Source: an uncultured Spirochaetaceae bacterium (lineage in GTDB: Bacteria > Spirochaetota > Spirochaetia > Treponematales > Treponemataceae). Taken from it: a stretch of 64,000 bases of DNA. Below, piece after piece: positions 7,517-15,089 of the stretch. The translations under genes and the position numbers were made by a program. The stretch spans positions 1-64,000 of the forward strand of contig CADCLG010000019.1 of the NCBI GenBank assembly GCA_902802305.1, given 5' to 3'. The notes under the pieces were generated by a model. It was not told the origin of the DNA. It worked only from the letters and a program-made list of their open reading frames with translations, and made no database searches. Positions within the stretch are counted from its first letter, which is position 1, and every line of letters starts with the position of its first letter.

Positions 7517-8226
7517 GTGATGTTTGTTATATTATATAATCCTAAAAAAAATGTCGCAAAGAACTGAGGGTATTTAGCCCTTACGTCTTTTTCATCAACT
7601 GTATGCCTGTTCAAATGCTGCTTCAAAAGTCTTTTGGCTTCTTCCGGCTGATTGTTTTTGATTGCCTCCAAAATCCCCTTATGTTCCTTTATGATTATTC
7701 CTGTATCCGAAGCGTGAAGTCTCAATTCTCTGAATCGGTCATAATGAATATTCATTGTTTTTACCATATAATGACACTGGAGTTTGTTTGTAATTTCGTA
7801 CATCATTTTATGGAACTCATTATCAAGTTCCATGATTTTATCCAGGTTATTCTTAGTATGATAAAATTCCTGGAGATTAACGTTTTCTTCAAGTCTGGTG
7901 ATGTCTTTTTCGCTAGCAATCTCGCAGACAAGTTCTGTAACAGCTGATTCAACTACCGCACGTATAAAAACGGCTTCCTCAACAAGTTTCATATCAATCA
8001 GGCTTACAAGACTGCCTCTCTGCGGAAGGATTTCAATAATTTTTGTACGTGCCAGTTCTTGCAAGGCTTCATGTACAGGAGTACGAGAAAGCTTCAGTTC
8101 ATCAGCAATATCCTGTTCACTGATCATGCTGCCTGGCTGTAATTCCAGATTGATGATATTCTCGCGGATAATTCTGAGTGCATAATCTCTGTTAGATTCT
8201 TTATTTTCTTTTTCTGTCTTTTTCAT
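7507..8226 (-). CDS. GntR-family transcriptional regulator, FCD (FadR-like) subgroup
   Basis: 239 residues. N-terminal winged helix (about 12-80) with IRENIINLELQPGSMISEQD and the recognition part LSRTPVHEALQEL. The C-terminal helical FCD domain keeps the acidic/histidine residues that bind metal or ligand (DNEFHKM; EHKGILEAI). Such proteins are usually repressors relieved by a sugar acid or other small carbon source. Divergent from the sugar importer operon, and the shared 230-base intergenic region carries repeated CTAGTATGCAAG boxes that fit an FCD operator. The stop codon lies inside the 5' end of tRNA-Asp, a 10-base overlap on the same strand. Confidence 0.9.
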   Translation of the reverse strand: MKKTEKENKESNRDYALRIIRENIINLELQPGSMISEQDIADELKLSRTPVHEALQELARTKIIEILPQRGSLVSLIDMKLVEEAVFIRAVVESAVTELVCEIASEKDITRLEENVNLQEFYHTKNNLDKIMELDNEFHKMMYEITNKLQCHYMVKTMNIHYDRFRELRLHASDTGIIIKEHKGILEAIKNNQPEEAKRLLKQHLNRHTVDEKDVRAKYPQFFATFFLGLYNITNITRV

Positions 8227-8288
8227 TCTTTAATTCTAAAATAGGAAAAAAAACTAGTCAACTAGAATATTAATAGAAAAAATCCTTT

Positions 8289-8300
8289 CTAGTATGCAAG
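8289..8300 (+). promoter_or_regulatory. Candidate GntR operator, upstream copy
   Basis: CTAGTATGCAAG, identical to the 12 bases at 8379-8390. Its core TAGTATGCAA differs at one position from the TnGTATaCnA pattern generally described for FCD-type GntR sites. Lies 62 bases upstream of the gntR start, so autoregulation is plausible. Confidence 0.55.
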
Positions 8301-8336
8301 TTTATAATTTTTTTCTACTTTCTGTATTATTTTTTC

Positions 8337-8364
8337 TTGACAAATCAGAAATATAATTTATCAT
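8337..8364 (+). promoter_or_regulatory. Predicted sigma-70-type promoter of the sugar importer operon
   Basis: TTGACA at 8337-8342 and TATCAT at 8359-8364 with 16 bases between them. Transcription would start near 8371, right before the second operator copy, so bound repressor would block initiation. Confidence 0.55.
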
Positions 8365-8378
8365 TTTAAAGAGGTAGA

Positions 8379-8398
8379 CTAGTATGCAAGTATGCAAG
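8379..8398 (+). promoter_or_regulatory. Candidate GntR operator, double copy
   Basis: CTAGTATGCAAG followed without gap by TATGCAAG, so two TATGCAAG units in direct tandem with an 8-base period. Sits just after the predicted transcription start of the importer operon and about 60 bases before the first permease ATG. Confidence 0.6.
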
Positions 8399-8456
8399 AA
8401 TGGAAGTTATACTTTCAATCATTTTTGCTGGTCTATCGGACTAGAGTGGAGGAAGA

Positions 8457-9410
8457 ATGTCTTCAAAAAGTCAGGTAAAAATAGTTGGTGAAAGACCAAA
8501 GTTTGATAATTTTAAACGGTATATGAGAAAGTACTGGCAGTTTTATGCCCTTCTTCTTATTCCGATTCTCTATTATATAATTTTCCGTTATATTCCAATG
8601 GCTGGTAATATTATTGCATTCCGTCGTTATCGTGCAGGTGGCAGTCTTTTTGGCGATAAATGGAGCGGTTTTAAATATTTTAAGCAGTTTATTGGTGATA
8701 AGACCTTTTGGCGTGCTTTCAGAAATACTTTAGTGCTTAATGTCTCTTATCTTATCGTTCGCTTTCCGTTAACTTTGATTTTTGCGCTTTTATTGAATGA
8801 AATTAAGGCTTTGTGGTGGAAAAAGTTTGTTCAGACTGTTTCATATCTTCCACACTTTATTTCAATGGTAATTGTTACAGGTATGATTCGCGAGCTGGTT
8901 TCTACAAGCGGCCCTTTGAATCAGTTGATTGCGCATTTTGGTGGCGATAAAATCTCCTTTATTGCTTTCCCTCAATATTTCAATCCGATTTTCGTAATTT
9001 CTGGTGTCTGGCAGGCATTGGGGTGGGGTACAATCCTTTATCTGGCAGCAATTGCAGGAATCAATCCTTCCTTGTATGAAGCGGCAGAGGTTGATGGTGC
9101 AAATCACTTTCAGCGGGTATGGCATGTAACTATTCCTTGCATTCTTCCAACAATTACGACTCTTTTAATTTTGGATATTGGTGGACTTGTTGGTTCTGGT
9201 GGTGCTTTTGAAAAAGTATTCCTTTTATATAATCCTATGACTTATGAAACGGCAGATATTATTTCTACCTTCGTTTTCCGAATGGGTCTTGGTTCCGGCA
9301 ACTACAGTTATGCAACGGCTGTTGGTTTATTCGAAGCTTTGTTAAACCTCTTCCTGCTTACTATGGCAAATAGAGTTTCAAAGAAAGTTTCCGGATCTGG
9401 TTTGTGGTAG
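8457..9410 (+). CDS. Sugar ABC importer permease 1 (LplB/YteP type)
   Basis: 317 residues with about six membrane helices after a cytoplasmic N-terminus rich in Lys/Arg. The EAA loop that docks the ATPase is clear (EAAEVDGANHFQRVWHVTIP, from about residue 209). The family (carbohydrate uptake class 1, LplB-like) imports oligosaccharides such as plant cell-wall fragments. First gene of a three-gene operon; GGAGGAAGA precedes the ATG. No ATP-binding gene is in the operon, which is common in this group because a shared MsmX/UgpC-like ATPase encoded elsewhere is used. Confidence 0.92.
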   Translation: MSSKSQVKIVGERPKFDNFKRYMRKYWQFYALLLIPILYYIIFRYIPMAGNIIAFRRYRAGGSLFGDKWSGFKYFKQFIGDKTFWRAFRNTLVLNVSYLIVRFPLTLIFALLLNEIKALWWKKFVQTVSYLPHFISMVIVTGMIRELVSTSGPLNQLIAHFGGDKISFIAFPQYFNPIFVISGVWQALGWGTILYLAAIAGINPSLYEAAEVDGANHFQRVWHVTIPCILPTITTLLILDIGGLVGSGGAFEKVFLLYNPMTYETADIISTFVFRMGLGSGNYSYATAVGLFEALLNLFLLTMANRVSKKVSGSGLW

Positions 9411-9425
9411 AGGAGGAATTAAAAA

Positions 9426-10319
9426 ATGTCTGAAAAAACTGGTGTAAAAGTAAAAGAATCAACAGGATATATTGTTTTCAAATGGATTAATACAATTATA
9501 ATGCTGCTTGTATGCGCGGCAACTTTGTATCCATTTTTGTATCTGGTAGCTCAGTCTTTTTCTTCGGAAGAAGCAATTACAATGGGAAAGGTTAATTTAT
9601 TACCTATTGGATTCAATTTGGAAACTTATAAATCTGTATTTGCAAAGGGTGAATTTATGCACTCTTATAAAAATACGGTAATTTATTCTGTTATTGGAAC
9701 CTTCCTTTCTCTTGTTTTCAGTTGCTGTATGGCATATCCGCTTTCAAAAAAAGAATTGAAGGGTTATAAGGTCCTTACTAAGTTCGTTATCTTTACAATG
9801 TATTTTGGTGGCGGTTTGATTCCAAATTACGTTTTGATGATGAAGCTGCATCTTGTAAATAAAGTTGCCGGATTTATCATTCCGTCTTTGCTCAGTACCT
9901 ACTACATCATCCTTATGAAATCCTTCTTTTCGGAAATCCCGCACGATTTGGAAGAAGCTGGTGAACTTGATGGTCTTAGTCCGGTAGGGATTTTTGTAAA
10001 AATTGTTCTTCCTCTTTCAATGCCTATTATTGCAACAATGATTTTGTTCAATGCAGTAGGTTACTGGAACAACTGGTACAATGCCTTCCTTTACCTTGAT
10101 AAAAAGGAAATGTGGCCGGTTGCTTATTATCTTAAGACTGTTATTTCAGGTGCATCTACATCAGCCGACCCTGGTGAAGCCAGTGCAGAAAAAATGCAGA
10201 TTGCTGCAAATATCAAGTCTTGTTCTATGGTCCTTATGGCTCTGCCAATCATCTGTGTCTATCCGTTTATATCTAAGTATTATGTAGAAGGCATGATGTT
10301 AGGTGGGGTAAAAGAATAA
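9426..10319 (+). CDS. Sugar ABC importer permease 2 (YtcP/LplC type)
   Basis: 297 residues, six predicted membrane helices, EAA-loop EEAGELDGLSPVGIFVKIVL from about residue 175. It forms the second half of the transmembrane channel with the upstream permease. The long extracellular loop after the EAA region (roughly 215-260) is typical of the YtcP subgroup. Starts 15 bases after permease 1 with a GAGGAGG ribosome site. Substrate unknown, probably an oligosaccharide. Confidence 0.92.
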   Translation: MSEKTGVKVKESTGYIVFKWINTIIMLLVCAATLYPFLYLVAQSFSSEEAITMGKVNLLPIGFNLETYKSVFAKGEFMHSYKNTVIYSVIGTFLSLVFSCCMAYPLSKKELKGYKVLTKFVIFTMYFGGGLIPNYVLMMKLHLVNKVAGFIIPSLLSTYYIILMKSFFSEIPHDLEEAGELDGLSPVGIFVKIVLPLSMPIIATMILFNAVGYWNNWYNAFLYLDKKEMWPVAYYLKTVISGASTSADPGEASAEKMQIAANIKSCSMVLMALPIICVYPFISKYYVEGMMLGGVKE

Positions 10320-10333
10320 TAATGGAAGAATCG

Positions 10334-10366
10334 TAAAAAATTGCGAAAACTTGGAGCAATTTTTTA
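10334..10366 (+). promoter_or_regulatory. Intercistronic stem-loop between permease and binding-protein genes
   Basis: TAAAAAATTGC pairs with GCAATTTTTTA (11 bp, perfect) over an 11-base loop, with a second small hairpin AAATAAAA-AAG-TTTTATTT at 10382-10400 just before the ribosome site. Such structures often separate permease and binding-protein messages, allowing processing or partial termination so the binding protein is made in excess. That role is inference. Confidence 0.5.
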
Positions 10367-10416
10367 GGTTCAGCCATATTGAAATAAAAAAGTTTTATTT
10401 ATAGGAGGATAAAACG

Positions 10417-12123
10417 ATGAAAAAACTTGTAACTGTTGCTGTTGCAGTTATGTGTGCAGCTGCTCTCTTTACAGCTTGCTCTGGTTCTAAGAAGGAAAAG
10501 GCAAGTGAAGCTTCAGAGGCATCTTTGGGTTATACTTTTGGAGAAGGAAAAACATTCCATTCTGACAATCCTGTAACTTATTCAATTTCTTTCAGTGATG
10601 CTTCCTGGTATGCTATGCAGGATACCTGGAAAACTGAAGGTATCTTCAAGGATATTGAAGATGTAACAAATGTTCATCTTGATATTACTTCTTATGATAG
10701 TGGTGACTACAATCAGAAGATTAACCTTGCAATCAACTCTGGTTCAGCTACATTCATTATTCCAAAAGTATATAGCGAAGACCAGTATGTTGCAGGTGGC
10801 GGTGTAGTAGCTGTTTCTGATTATACTCAGTACATGCCAAACTTCACAGCATTCGTAAATAAATACAACATGAACCCTGACCTTGATACAATCCGCCAGA
10901 GCGATGGAAAATTCTATCGTCTTCCAGGTATGCATCAGGCAGCTCTTCAGGACTATACAATTATGGTTCGTGATGATATTTTCACAGCTGCTGGTTACGA
11001 TGTTCGTGAACTTGAAAAGACATGGACATGGGAAAGCCTGCACGATGTTCTTCTTGGTGTAAAGAAGTACATGGTTGCACAGGGTATGTGTAAAGAATCT
11101 GACTACATCTGGTCTGACCTCTGGTGTGGTGAATCTGGAAAAGGACAGGGTGGTAACCTTCTTAAATTGATGGGTGCTTCTTACAACGTTCTTTCTGGAT
11201 GGGCTATTGAAGGTTCAAATGGTGGTATTAAGTTTGATCCAAAGAAGAAGGAATTCTACTCTTCTTCAATCAGCGATGATTTCAAAAAATTCGTAACAGT
11301 TGCTAACAGCTTTGTAAAGGATGGACTTCTTGATCCAGAGACCTTTACTCAGGCTGATGACGTTGCTCATAACAAATTCTACAGCGGAAAGACAGTTATT
11401 ATGTCTACAAACCGCTCTCAGATGGCTAACGATATCGCTGGTGTTAAGAAAATTGTTGGCGACAGTGCAAAATGCTATGTAACTGCATATCCATCTGGAA
11501 CAAACAAGAACCTTGCAGAAACATCTCGTCTTGAATGTGGTGTTATGATTTCTAAGAGAGCTCTTGATACACTTGGAGAAAAAGAATTCATCAAACTTAT
11601 GCGCTTTGTTGACTGGATGTTCTACTCAGAAGAAGCTTACACACTCTGTAAGTGGGGTCCAAAGGGTAAGACATGGGATTACGCTACTGTTGATGGAAAA
11701 CAGATTAAGAAGCTTCTTCCTGGCTACAAGTGTGGTGGTCTTGGTCTTCCTGGAGCAGATACAGATACAGATATCCGTCTTAAGTGGGGATATGCTGGCG
11801 GTAACTACTTCTATGGTCACTCAACAGCAGAATCAACAGATGCTTTCACTCCAGAAGTACAGGATTTGTATGCCCGCTACGGAAAATACAAGACTGTTGC
11901 TACTGTAGATCCAAAAGCTAAGCCTTCTGAAGATCAGCGTGAACAGTTGAATCTTTGGGCAGTTCCTCTTATTGATAACATCAATTCCTGGACACTTAAG
12001 TTTGTAACAGGACAGAAAGATATCAACAAGGATTGGAATGAATATATTGCTTCTTGTAAGAACTTGAATGTAGATAAGATTGTAGATCTTACAAACAAGA
12101 TTTATCAGGCTCAGCAGAAGTAA
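10417..12123 (+). CDS. Extracellular sugar-binding lipoprotein of the ABC importer
   Basis: 568 residues. Signal peptide with lipobox LFTAC at about 17-21, so the mature protein is a lipid-anchored binding protein. The length and aromatic-rich repeats (WTWESLHDVL, WSDLWCG, WKWGP-like segments) match the large LplA/YtcQ-type solute-binding proteins for oligosaccharides. Codon use looks strongly biased, consistent with high expression. Separated from permease 2 by 97 bases containing two hairpins and a strong AGGAGG site. It delivers substrate to the two permeases; the sugar is not evident. Confidence 0.93.
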   Translation: MKKLVTVAVAVMCAAALFTACSGSKKEKASEASEASLGYTFGEGKTFHSDNPVTYSISFSDASWYAMQDTWKTEGIFKDIEDVTNVHLDITSYDSGDYNQKINLAINSGSATFIIPKVYSEDQYVAGGGVVAVSDYTQYMPNFTAFVNKYNMNPDLDTIRQSDGKFYRLPGMHQAALQDYTIMVRDDIFTAAGYDVRELEKTWTWESLHDVLLGVKKYMVAQGMCKESDYIWSDLWCGESGKGQGGNLLKLMGASYNVLSGWAIEGSNGGIKFDPKKKEFYSSSISDDFKKFVTVANSFVKDGLLDPETFTQADDVAHNKFYSGKTVIMSTNRSQMANDIAGVKKIVGDSAKCYVTAYPSGTNKNLAETSRLECGVMISKRALDTLGEKEFIKLMRFVDWMFYSEEAYTLCKWGPKGKTWDYATVDGKQIKKLLPGYKCGGLGLPGADTDTDIRLKWGYAGGNYFYGHSTAESTDAFTPEVQDLYARYGKYKTVATVDPKAKPSEDQREQLNLWAVPLIDNINSWTLKFVTGQKDINKDWNEYIASCKNLNVDKIVDLTNKIYQAQQK

Positions 12124-12142
12124 TTAAAAAATGTGATTCATA

Positions 12143-12209
12143 AAGGGCTGACAGAAAAGGAGAAAAATACCTGGAACTGTGAAAGTTTCTGTCAGTCCTT
12201 ATTTGAAAT
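12143..12209 (+). terminator. Long stem-loop ending the importer operon
   Basis: AAGGGCTGACAGAAA (12143-12157) pairs with TTTCTGTCAGTCCTT (12186-12200), 15 bp with one G-T, around a 28-base loop. Only a weak T-rich tract follows at about 12213, so a stability or attenuation role is also possible. Confidence 0.55.
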
Positions 12210-12240
12210 ATATCTTTTTTTTGTTTTCTCTTTTTAGTTT

Positions 12241-12278
12241 CTGGAATTTTAAGAGTTTCTTAAAATTCCAGTTTTTTT
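12241..12278 (+). terminator. Rho-independent terminator (importer operon, + strand)
   Basis: CTGGAATTTTAAGA-GTT-TCTTAAAATTCCAG, a perfect 14-bp stem with a 3-base loop, followed by seven T. The right arm overlaps the last codons of the convergent AraC-type gene. Confidence 0.85.
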
Positions 12279-13171
12279 GTCATACGACGCTGTTTTGGCG
12301 TAATGCCCCTGATTTTTTTGTAAGTGCGGATAAAATGGCTTGCATCTGTAAAACCTGTTTCCTGACTTATATAATCGAGCGTTTTGTCTGTATAGAGAAG
12401 AAGATTGTCTGCCTTACATATTCGTACAAATTCAATATATTCCTTGCAGGTTCGTCCAAAATGGGTTTTAAACTGTTTTGCAAAGTTTGAATAACACATA
12501 CCGCATTTGCTTGCCAGATTTTCAACGCTTATATTTTCAGAAGAATGTTTATCAATATATTCAAGAACAGAGAAATCCTTTGTACTGAACTGGTCATAAG
12601 TTGGATTTGTAGAAAAGGCAAAACCATGTCTGTGCCAGATTCGGATTAATTCAGTTACAATCAGGCTGATTGTTGAGGCAACCTTTATATCATAGCCAAA
12701 CTGCTTGTTTTTAGTTTCCCAAATACAGTTTTCAAAAAATAATTTTACAGGATTAAAGCGTAAATCCTGGGCTGTTACCATATTCAGAGGATTTGCGTTT
12801 GTATTTGCATTGTCCAGAAGCTTTGGTAATTTTGGGGAACCCGGGGTAGTATTTGACAAAATCATGTTGTCAAATTTCAAGACATAAAAAAGAATCTCGG
12901 TTTCTGTATTTTCTGATTCTTCCTGAACAGAAGTAGAAAACTTATTTTCCGGATAATCTACAAATGCATGAATCTGTTTAGGAAAAAAAGTTATCATATC
13001 ACCGGGAGCCATAGTAAAAACTTTTCCCTCAACTTCTGCAATTAACTTACCTTTTACAAGATAGACCATCTCTGTAAAATAATGCCAGTGAGGCTTTACA
13101 ACCTTCCAGTTTCCCTTAAATGCTTCAAAAGGGGCATTCAAACTGTCAGAGTATTCAAAGAGTTCATCCAT
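12260..13171 (-). CDS. AraC-family transcriptional regulator
   Basis: 303 residues. N-terminal cupin-like sensor domain (HWHYFTEMVYLVKGKL, then APGDMITFFPKQIHAF) and a C-terminal pair of helix-turn-helix motifs (about 205-300) ending with GFTDASHFIRTYKKIRGITPKQRR, the AraC hallmark. It lies between the sugar importer and the ABC exporter and is convergent with the importer, so it could control either. A 9-bp inverted repeat in the gap towards the exporter (13211-13243) is a possible target. AraC proteins of this type usually activate carbohydrate genes in response to a sugar bound in the cupin. Confidence 0.92.
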   Translation of the reverse strand: MDELFEYSDSLNAPFEAFKGNWKVVKPHWHYFTEMVYLVKGKLIAEVEGKVFTMAPGDMITFFPKQIHAFVDYPENKFSTSVQEESENTETEILFYVLKFDNMILSNTTPGSPKLPKLLDNANTNANPLNMVTAQDLRFNPVKLFFENCIWETKNKQFGYDIKVASTISLIVTELIRIWHRHGFAFSTNPTYDQFSTKDFSVLEYIDKHSSENISVENLASKCGMCYSNFAKQFKTHFGRTCKEYIEFVRICKADNLLLYTDKTLDYISQETGFTDASHFIRTYKKIRGITPKQRRMTKKLEF

Positions 13172-13210
13172 GTTTTTCCATCCTTCCTACATAGAAGAGA
13201 TTCATACAAT

Positions 13211-13243
13211 TTGATTCTCTCTTTTTTATATCACGAGAATCAA
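13211..13243. promoter_or_regulatory. Inverted repeat between araC-type gene and exporter
   Basis: TTGATTCTC at 13211-13219 and GAGAATCAA at 13235-13243 are perfect inverted copies with a 15-base spacer. Located in the 138-base divergent intergenic region, consistent with an operator for a dimeric regulator. No T-run follows, so it is not a terminator. Confidence 0.5.
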
Positions 13244-13309
13244 CTAAATGCTAGAGTAAATCATAATAATTTTTTATTATTTCTTTTCTATTTTTTGGAG
13301 GAGACCGCA

Positions 13310-15064
13310 GTGTATAAGTGGATTTGGAAATACATAAAAAAATACAGGTTTATGATGATTTTAGGCTTATCCCTAAGTGTTTCTGTAGCTGCTATAAATA
13401 TGATAAATCCTTTGATTACAGGAAACATCGTTGATAAAGTCATTTTAAGCGATTCTCATGAGCTTAAACTCCTTTTTAAACTTATTCTCATAATGGTTTC
13501 TGCAACATTTTTAAAATCTGTTTTCCGCTATACCTATCAGGTTATATTTGAGCATTGCAGTCAGAATGTAATCCGAAAAATGCGGGAAGATTTATATGCC
13601 CACATACAGACTCTGGATTTTGCCTGGTACGATAAAACTCCGTCAGGAAACGTTCTTACTCTTCTTACTGCCGATTTGGATAAGGTTCGTCATTTTGTAG
13701 CCTGGGTTTTATATCAGATTGTAGAAAATATCCTGATTTACGTTTTTTCAATCATAACTCTTGGTCTGATTAACTGGAAGCTTATGCTTGCTTTTCTTGC
13801 TATAGCTCCCTTTGTAATCTGGCTGGTACAGAAGTTTAAGATTCATATTGGTCCAGCCCACATGAGAGTTCGTGATCAGTTCAGTGTTTTAAATACTCGT
13901 GTAGGTGAAAATATTGAAGGAAACCGAGTTATCAAAGCCTTTGTCCGCGAAGAATACGAAATCAGCAAGTTTGATGTAGAAAACGAAAATTATAGAAAGG
14001 TTGCCGTTGACAATGCTGATGTTCGTGTAAAATACACCCCTTGGATTGAAACCCTCTGCGGTGTTCTTCCTGTAATTTTAATATTATTTGGAGGCTATCT
14101 GGTTATCACAAATCAGATGACAATAGGTCAGCTTGTAACCTTTAATGGATTGATGTGGGCCTTTACCCAGCCGATTAATATGTTCGGACAACTGGTTGAC
14201 AATACCCAGAACTTCCGTGCAAGTGCAAAACGTCTTTATGAATTAAAAGAGATGAAACCAACTGTAAAAAAAGAGTTTGTGCCTGATTATTCTGCTTCTA
14301 TTGTAGAACCTGGCCAGGATGCAGAGCTTGATGCTTCTATTCAGGGGCGAGTTGAGTTTAAGAATGTTTGTTTTTCTTATAATAATGATGTACCTGTTTT
14401 GAATGATGTATCATTTGTAATTGAGCCGGGACAGACTGTTGGTATTCTTGGACCGACTGGAAGCGGAAAATCGACAATCGCTAATCTTTTGTGCCGTTAT
14501 TATGACGCTAAAAGTGGAGAAGTTTTAATTGACGGGAAAAATGTCAAAGATTATGAGCCGCAGGTCCTTAGAAAAAATGTTGGAATCACCATGCAGGAAG
14601 CTTTTCTCTTTAGCGATACGATTGAAGGCAATATAGCATTTGGAAATCAGAATGCAGATTTTGCTCAAGTTGAAAGAGCAGCAGAACTAGCTCGGGTAAA
14701 AGATTTTATTGGCGATTTAACCGACGGATATGACACTGTGGTTGGTGAGCGAGGAGTTGGTCTTTCGGGAGGACAAAAACAGAGAATTGCCCTTGCCCGT
14801 CTTTTCCTTGCTAATCCGCGCATTATGATTCTTGATGATACAACCAGTGCTGTTGATACAGAAACTGAGCAGAAAATCAGAAAGTCTATAAAAGAGCAGT
14901 GTAAAGGACATACAACCTTTATTATATCTCACAGAGTGTCTTCATTTAAGGATTGTGATGTAATTATGGTTGTACAGAATGGACGTATTGCCCAAAAAGG
15001 TACTCATGAAGAGCTTATGAGCCTTGACGGATATTACAAAGAAGTTATGCAGGAACAGCAATAA
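13310..15064 (+). CDS. ABC exporter half-transporter, subunit A (degenerate-site NBD)
   Basis: 584 residues from the GTG at 13310, which has a strong GGAGGAG site 7 bases upstream; the frame is open further upstream but that part is antisense to the AraC gene. Six-helix membrane domain (about 1-310) and a C-terminal NBD: Walker A GPTGSGKST near 382, signature LSGGQKQR near 485, Walker B ILDDTTS near 507. The position of the catalytic Glu is Asp here, whereas the partner has Glu. Together with the partner's altered signature this marks an asymmetric heterodimer of the TM287/288, LmrCD or BmrCD kind. Substrate (drug, lipid or peptide) unknown. Confidence 0.93.
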   Translation: MYKWIWKYIKKYRFMMILGLSLSVSVAAINMINPLITGNIVDKVILSDSHELKLLFKLILIMVSATFLKSVFRYTYQVIFEHCSQNVIRKMREDLYAHIQTLDFAWYDKTPSGNVLTLLTADLDKVRHFVAWVLYQIVENILIYVFSIITLGLINWKLMLAFLAIAPFVIWLVQKFKIHIGPAHMRVRDQFSVLNTRVGENIEGNRVIKAFVREEYEISKFDVENENYRKVAVDNADVRVKYTPWIETLCGVLPVILILFGGYLVITNQMTIGQLVTFNGLMWAFTQPINMFGQLVDNTQNFRASAKRLYELKEMKPTVKKEFVPDYSASIVEPGQDAELDASIQGRVEFKNVCFSYNNDVPVLNDVSFVIEPGQTVGILGPTGSGKSTIANLLCRYYDAKSGEVLIDGKNVKDYEPQVLRKNVGITMQEAFLFSDTIEGNIAFGNQNADFAQVERAAELARVKDFIGDLTDGYDTVVGERGVGLSGGQKQRIALARLFLANPRIMILDDTTSAVDTETEQKIRKSIKEQCKGHTTFIISHRVSSFKDCDVIMVVQNGRIAQKGTHEELMSLDGYYKEVMQEQQ

Positions 15065-15089
15065 TTTGTAAGAGTAATTTGGAGTTTTT

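Noticed and set aside
13082..13309. N-terminal extension of ABC exporter subunit A (76 extra residues)
   Set aside because: The part is antisense to the AraC coding region and lacks a ribosome site, whereas the GTG at 13310 has GGAGGAG and starts the family-typical sequence.
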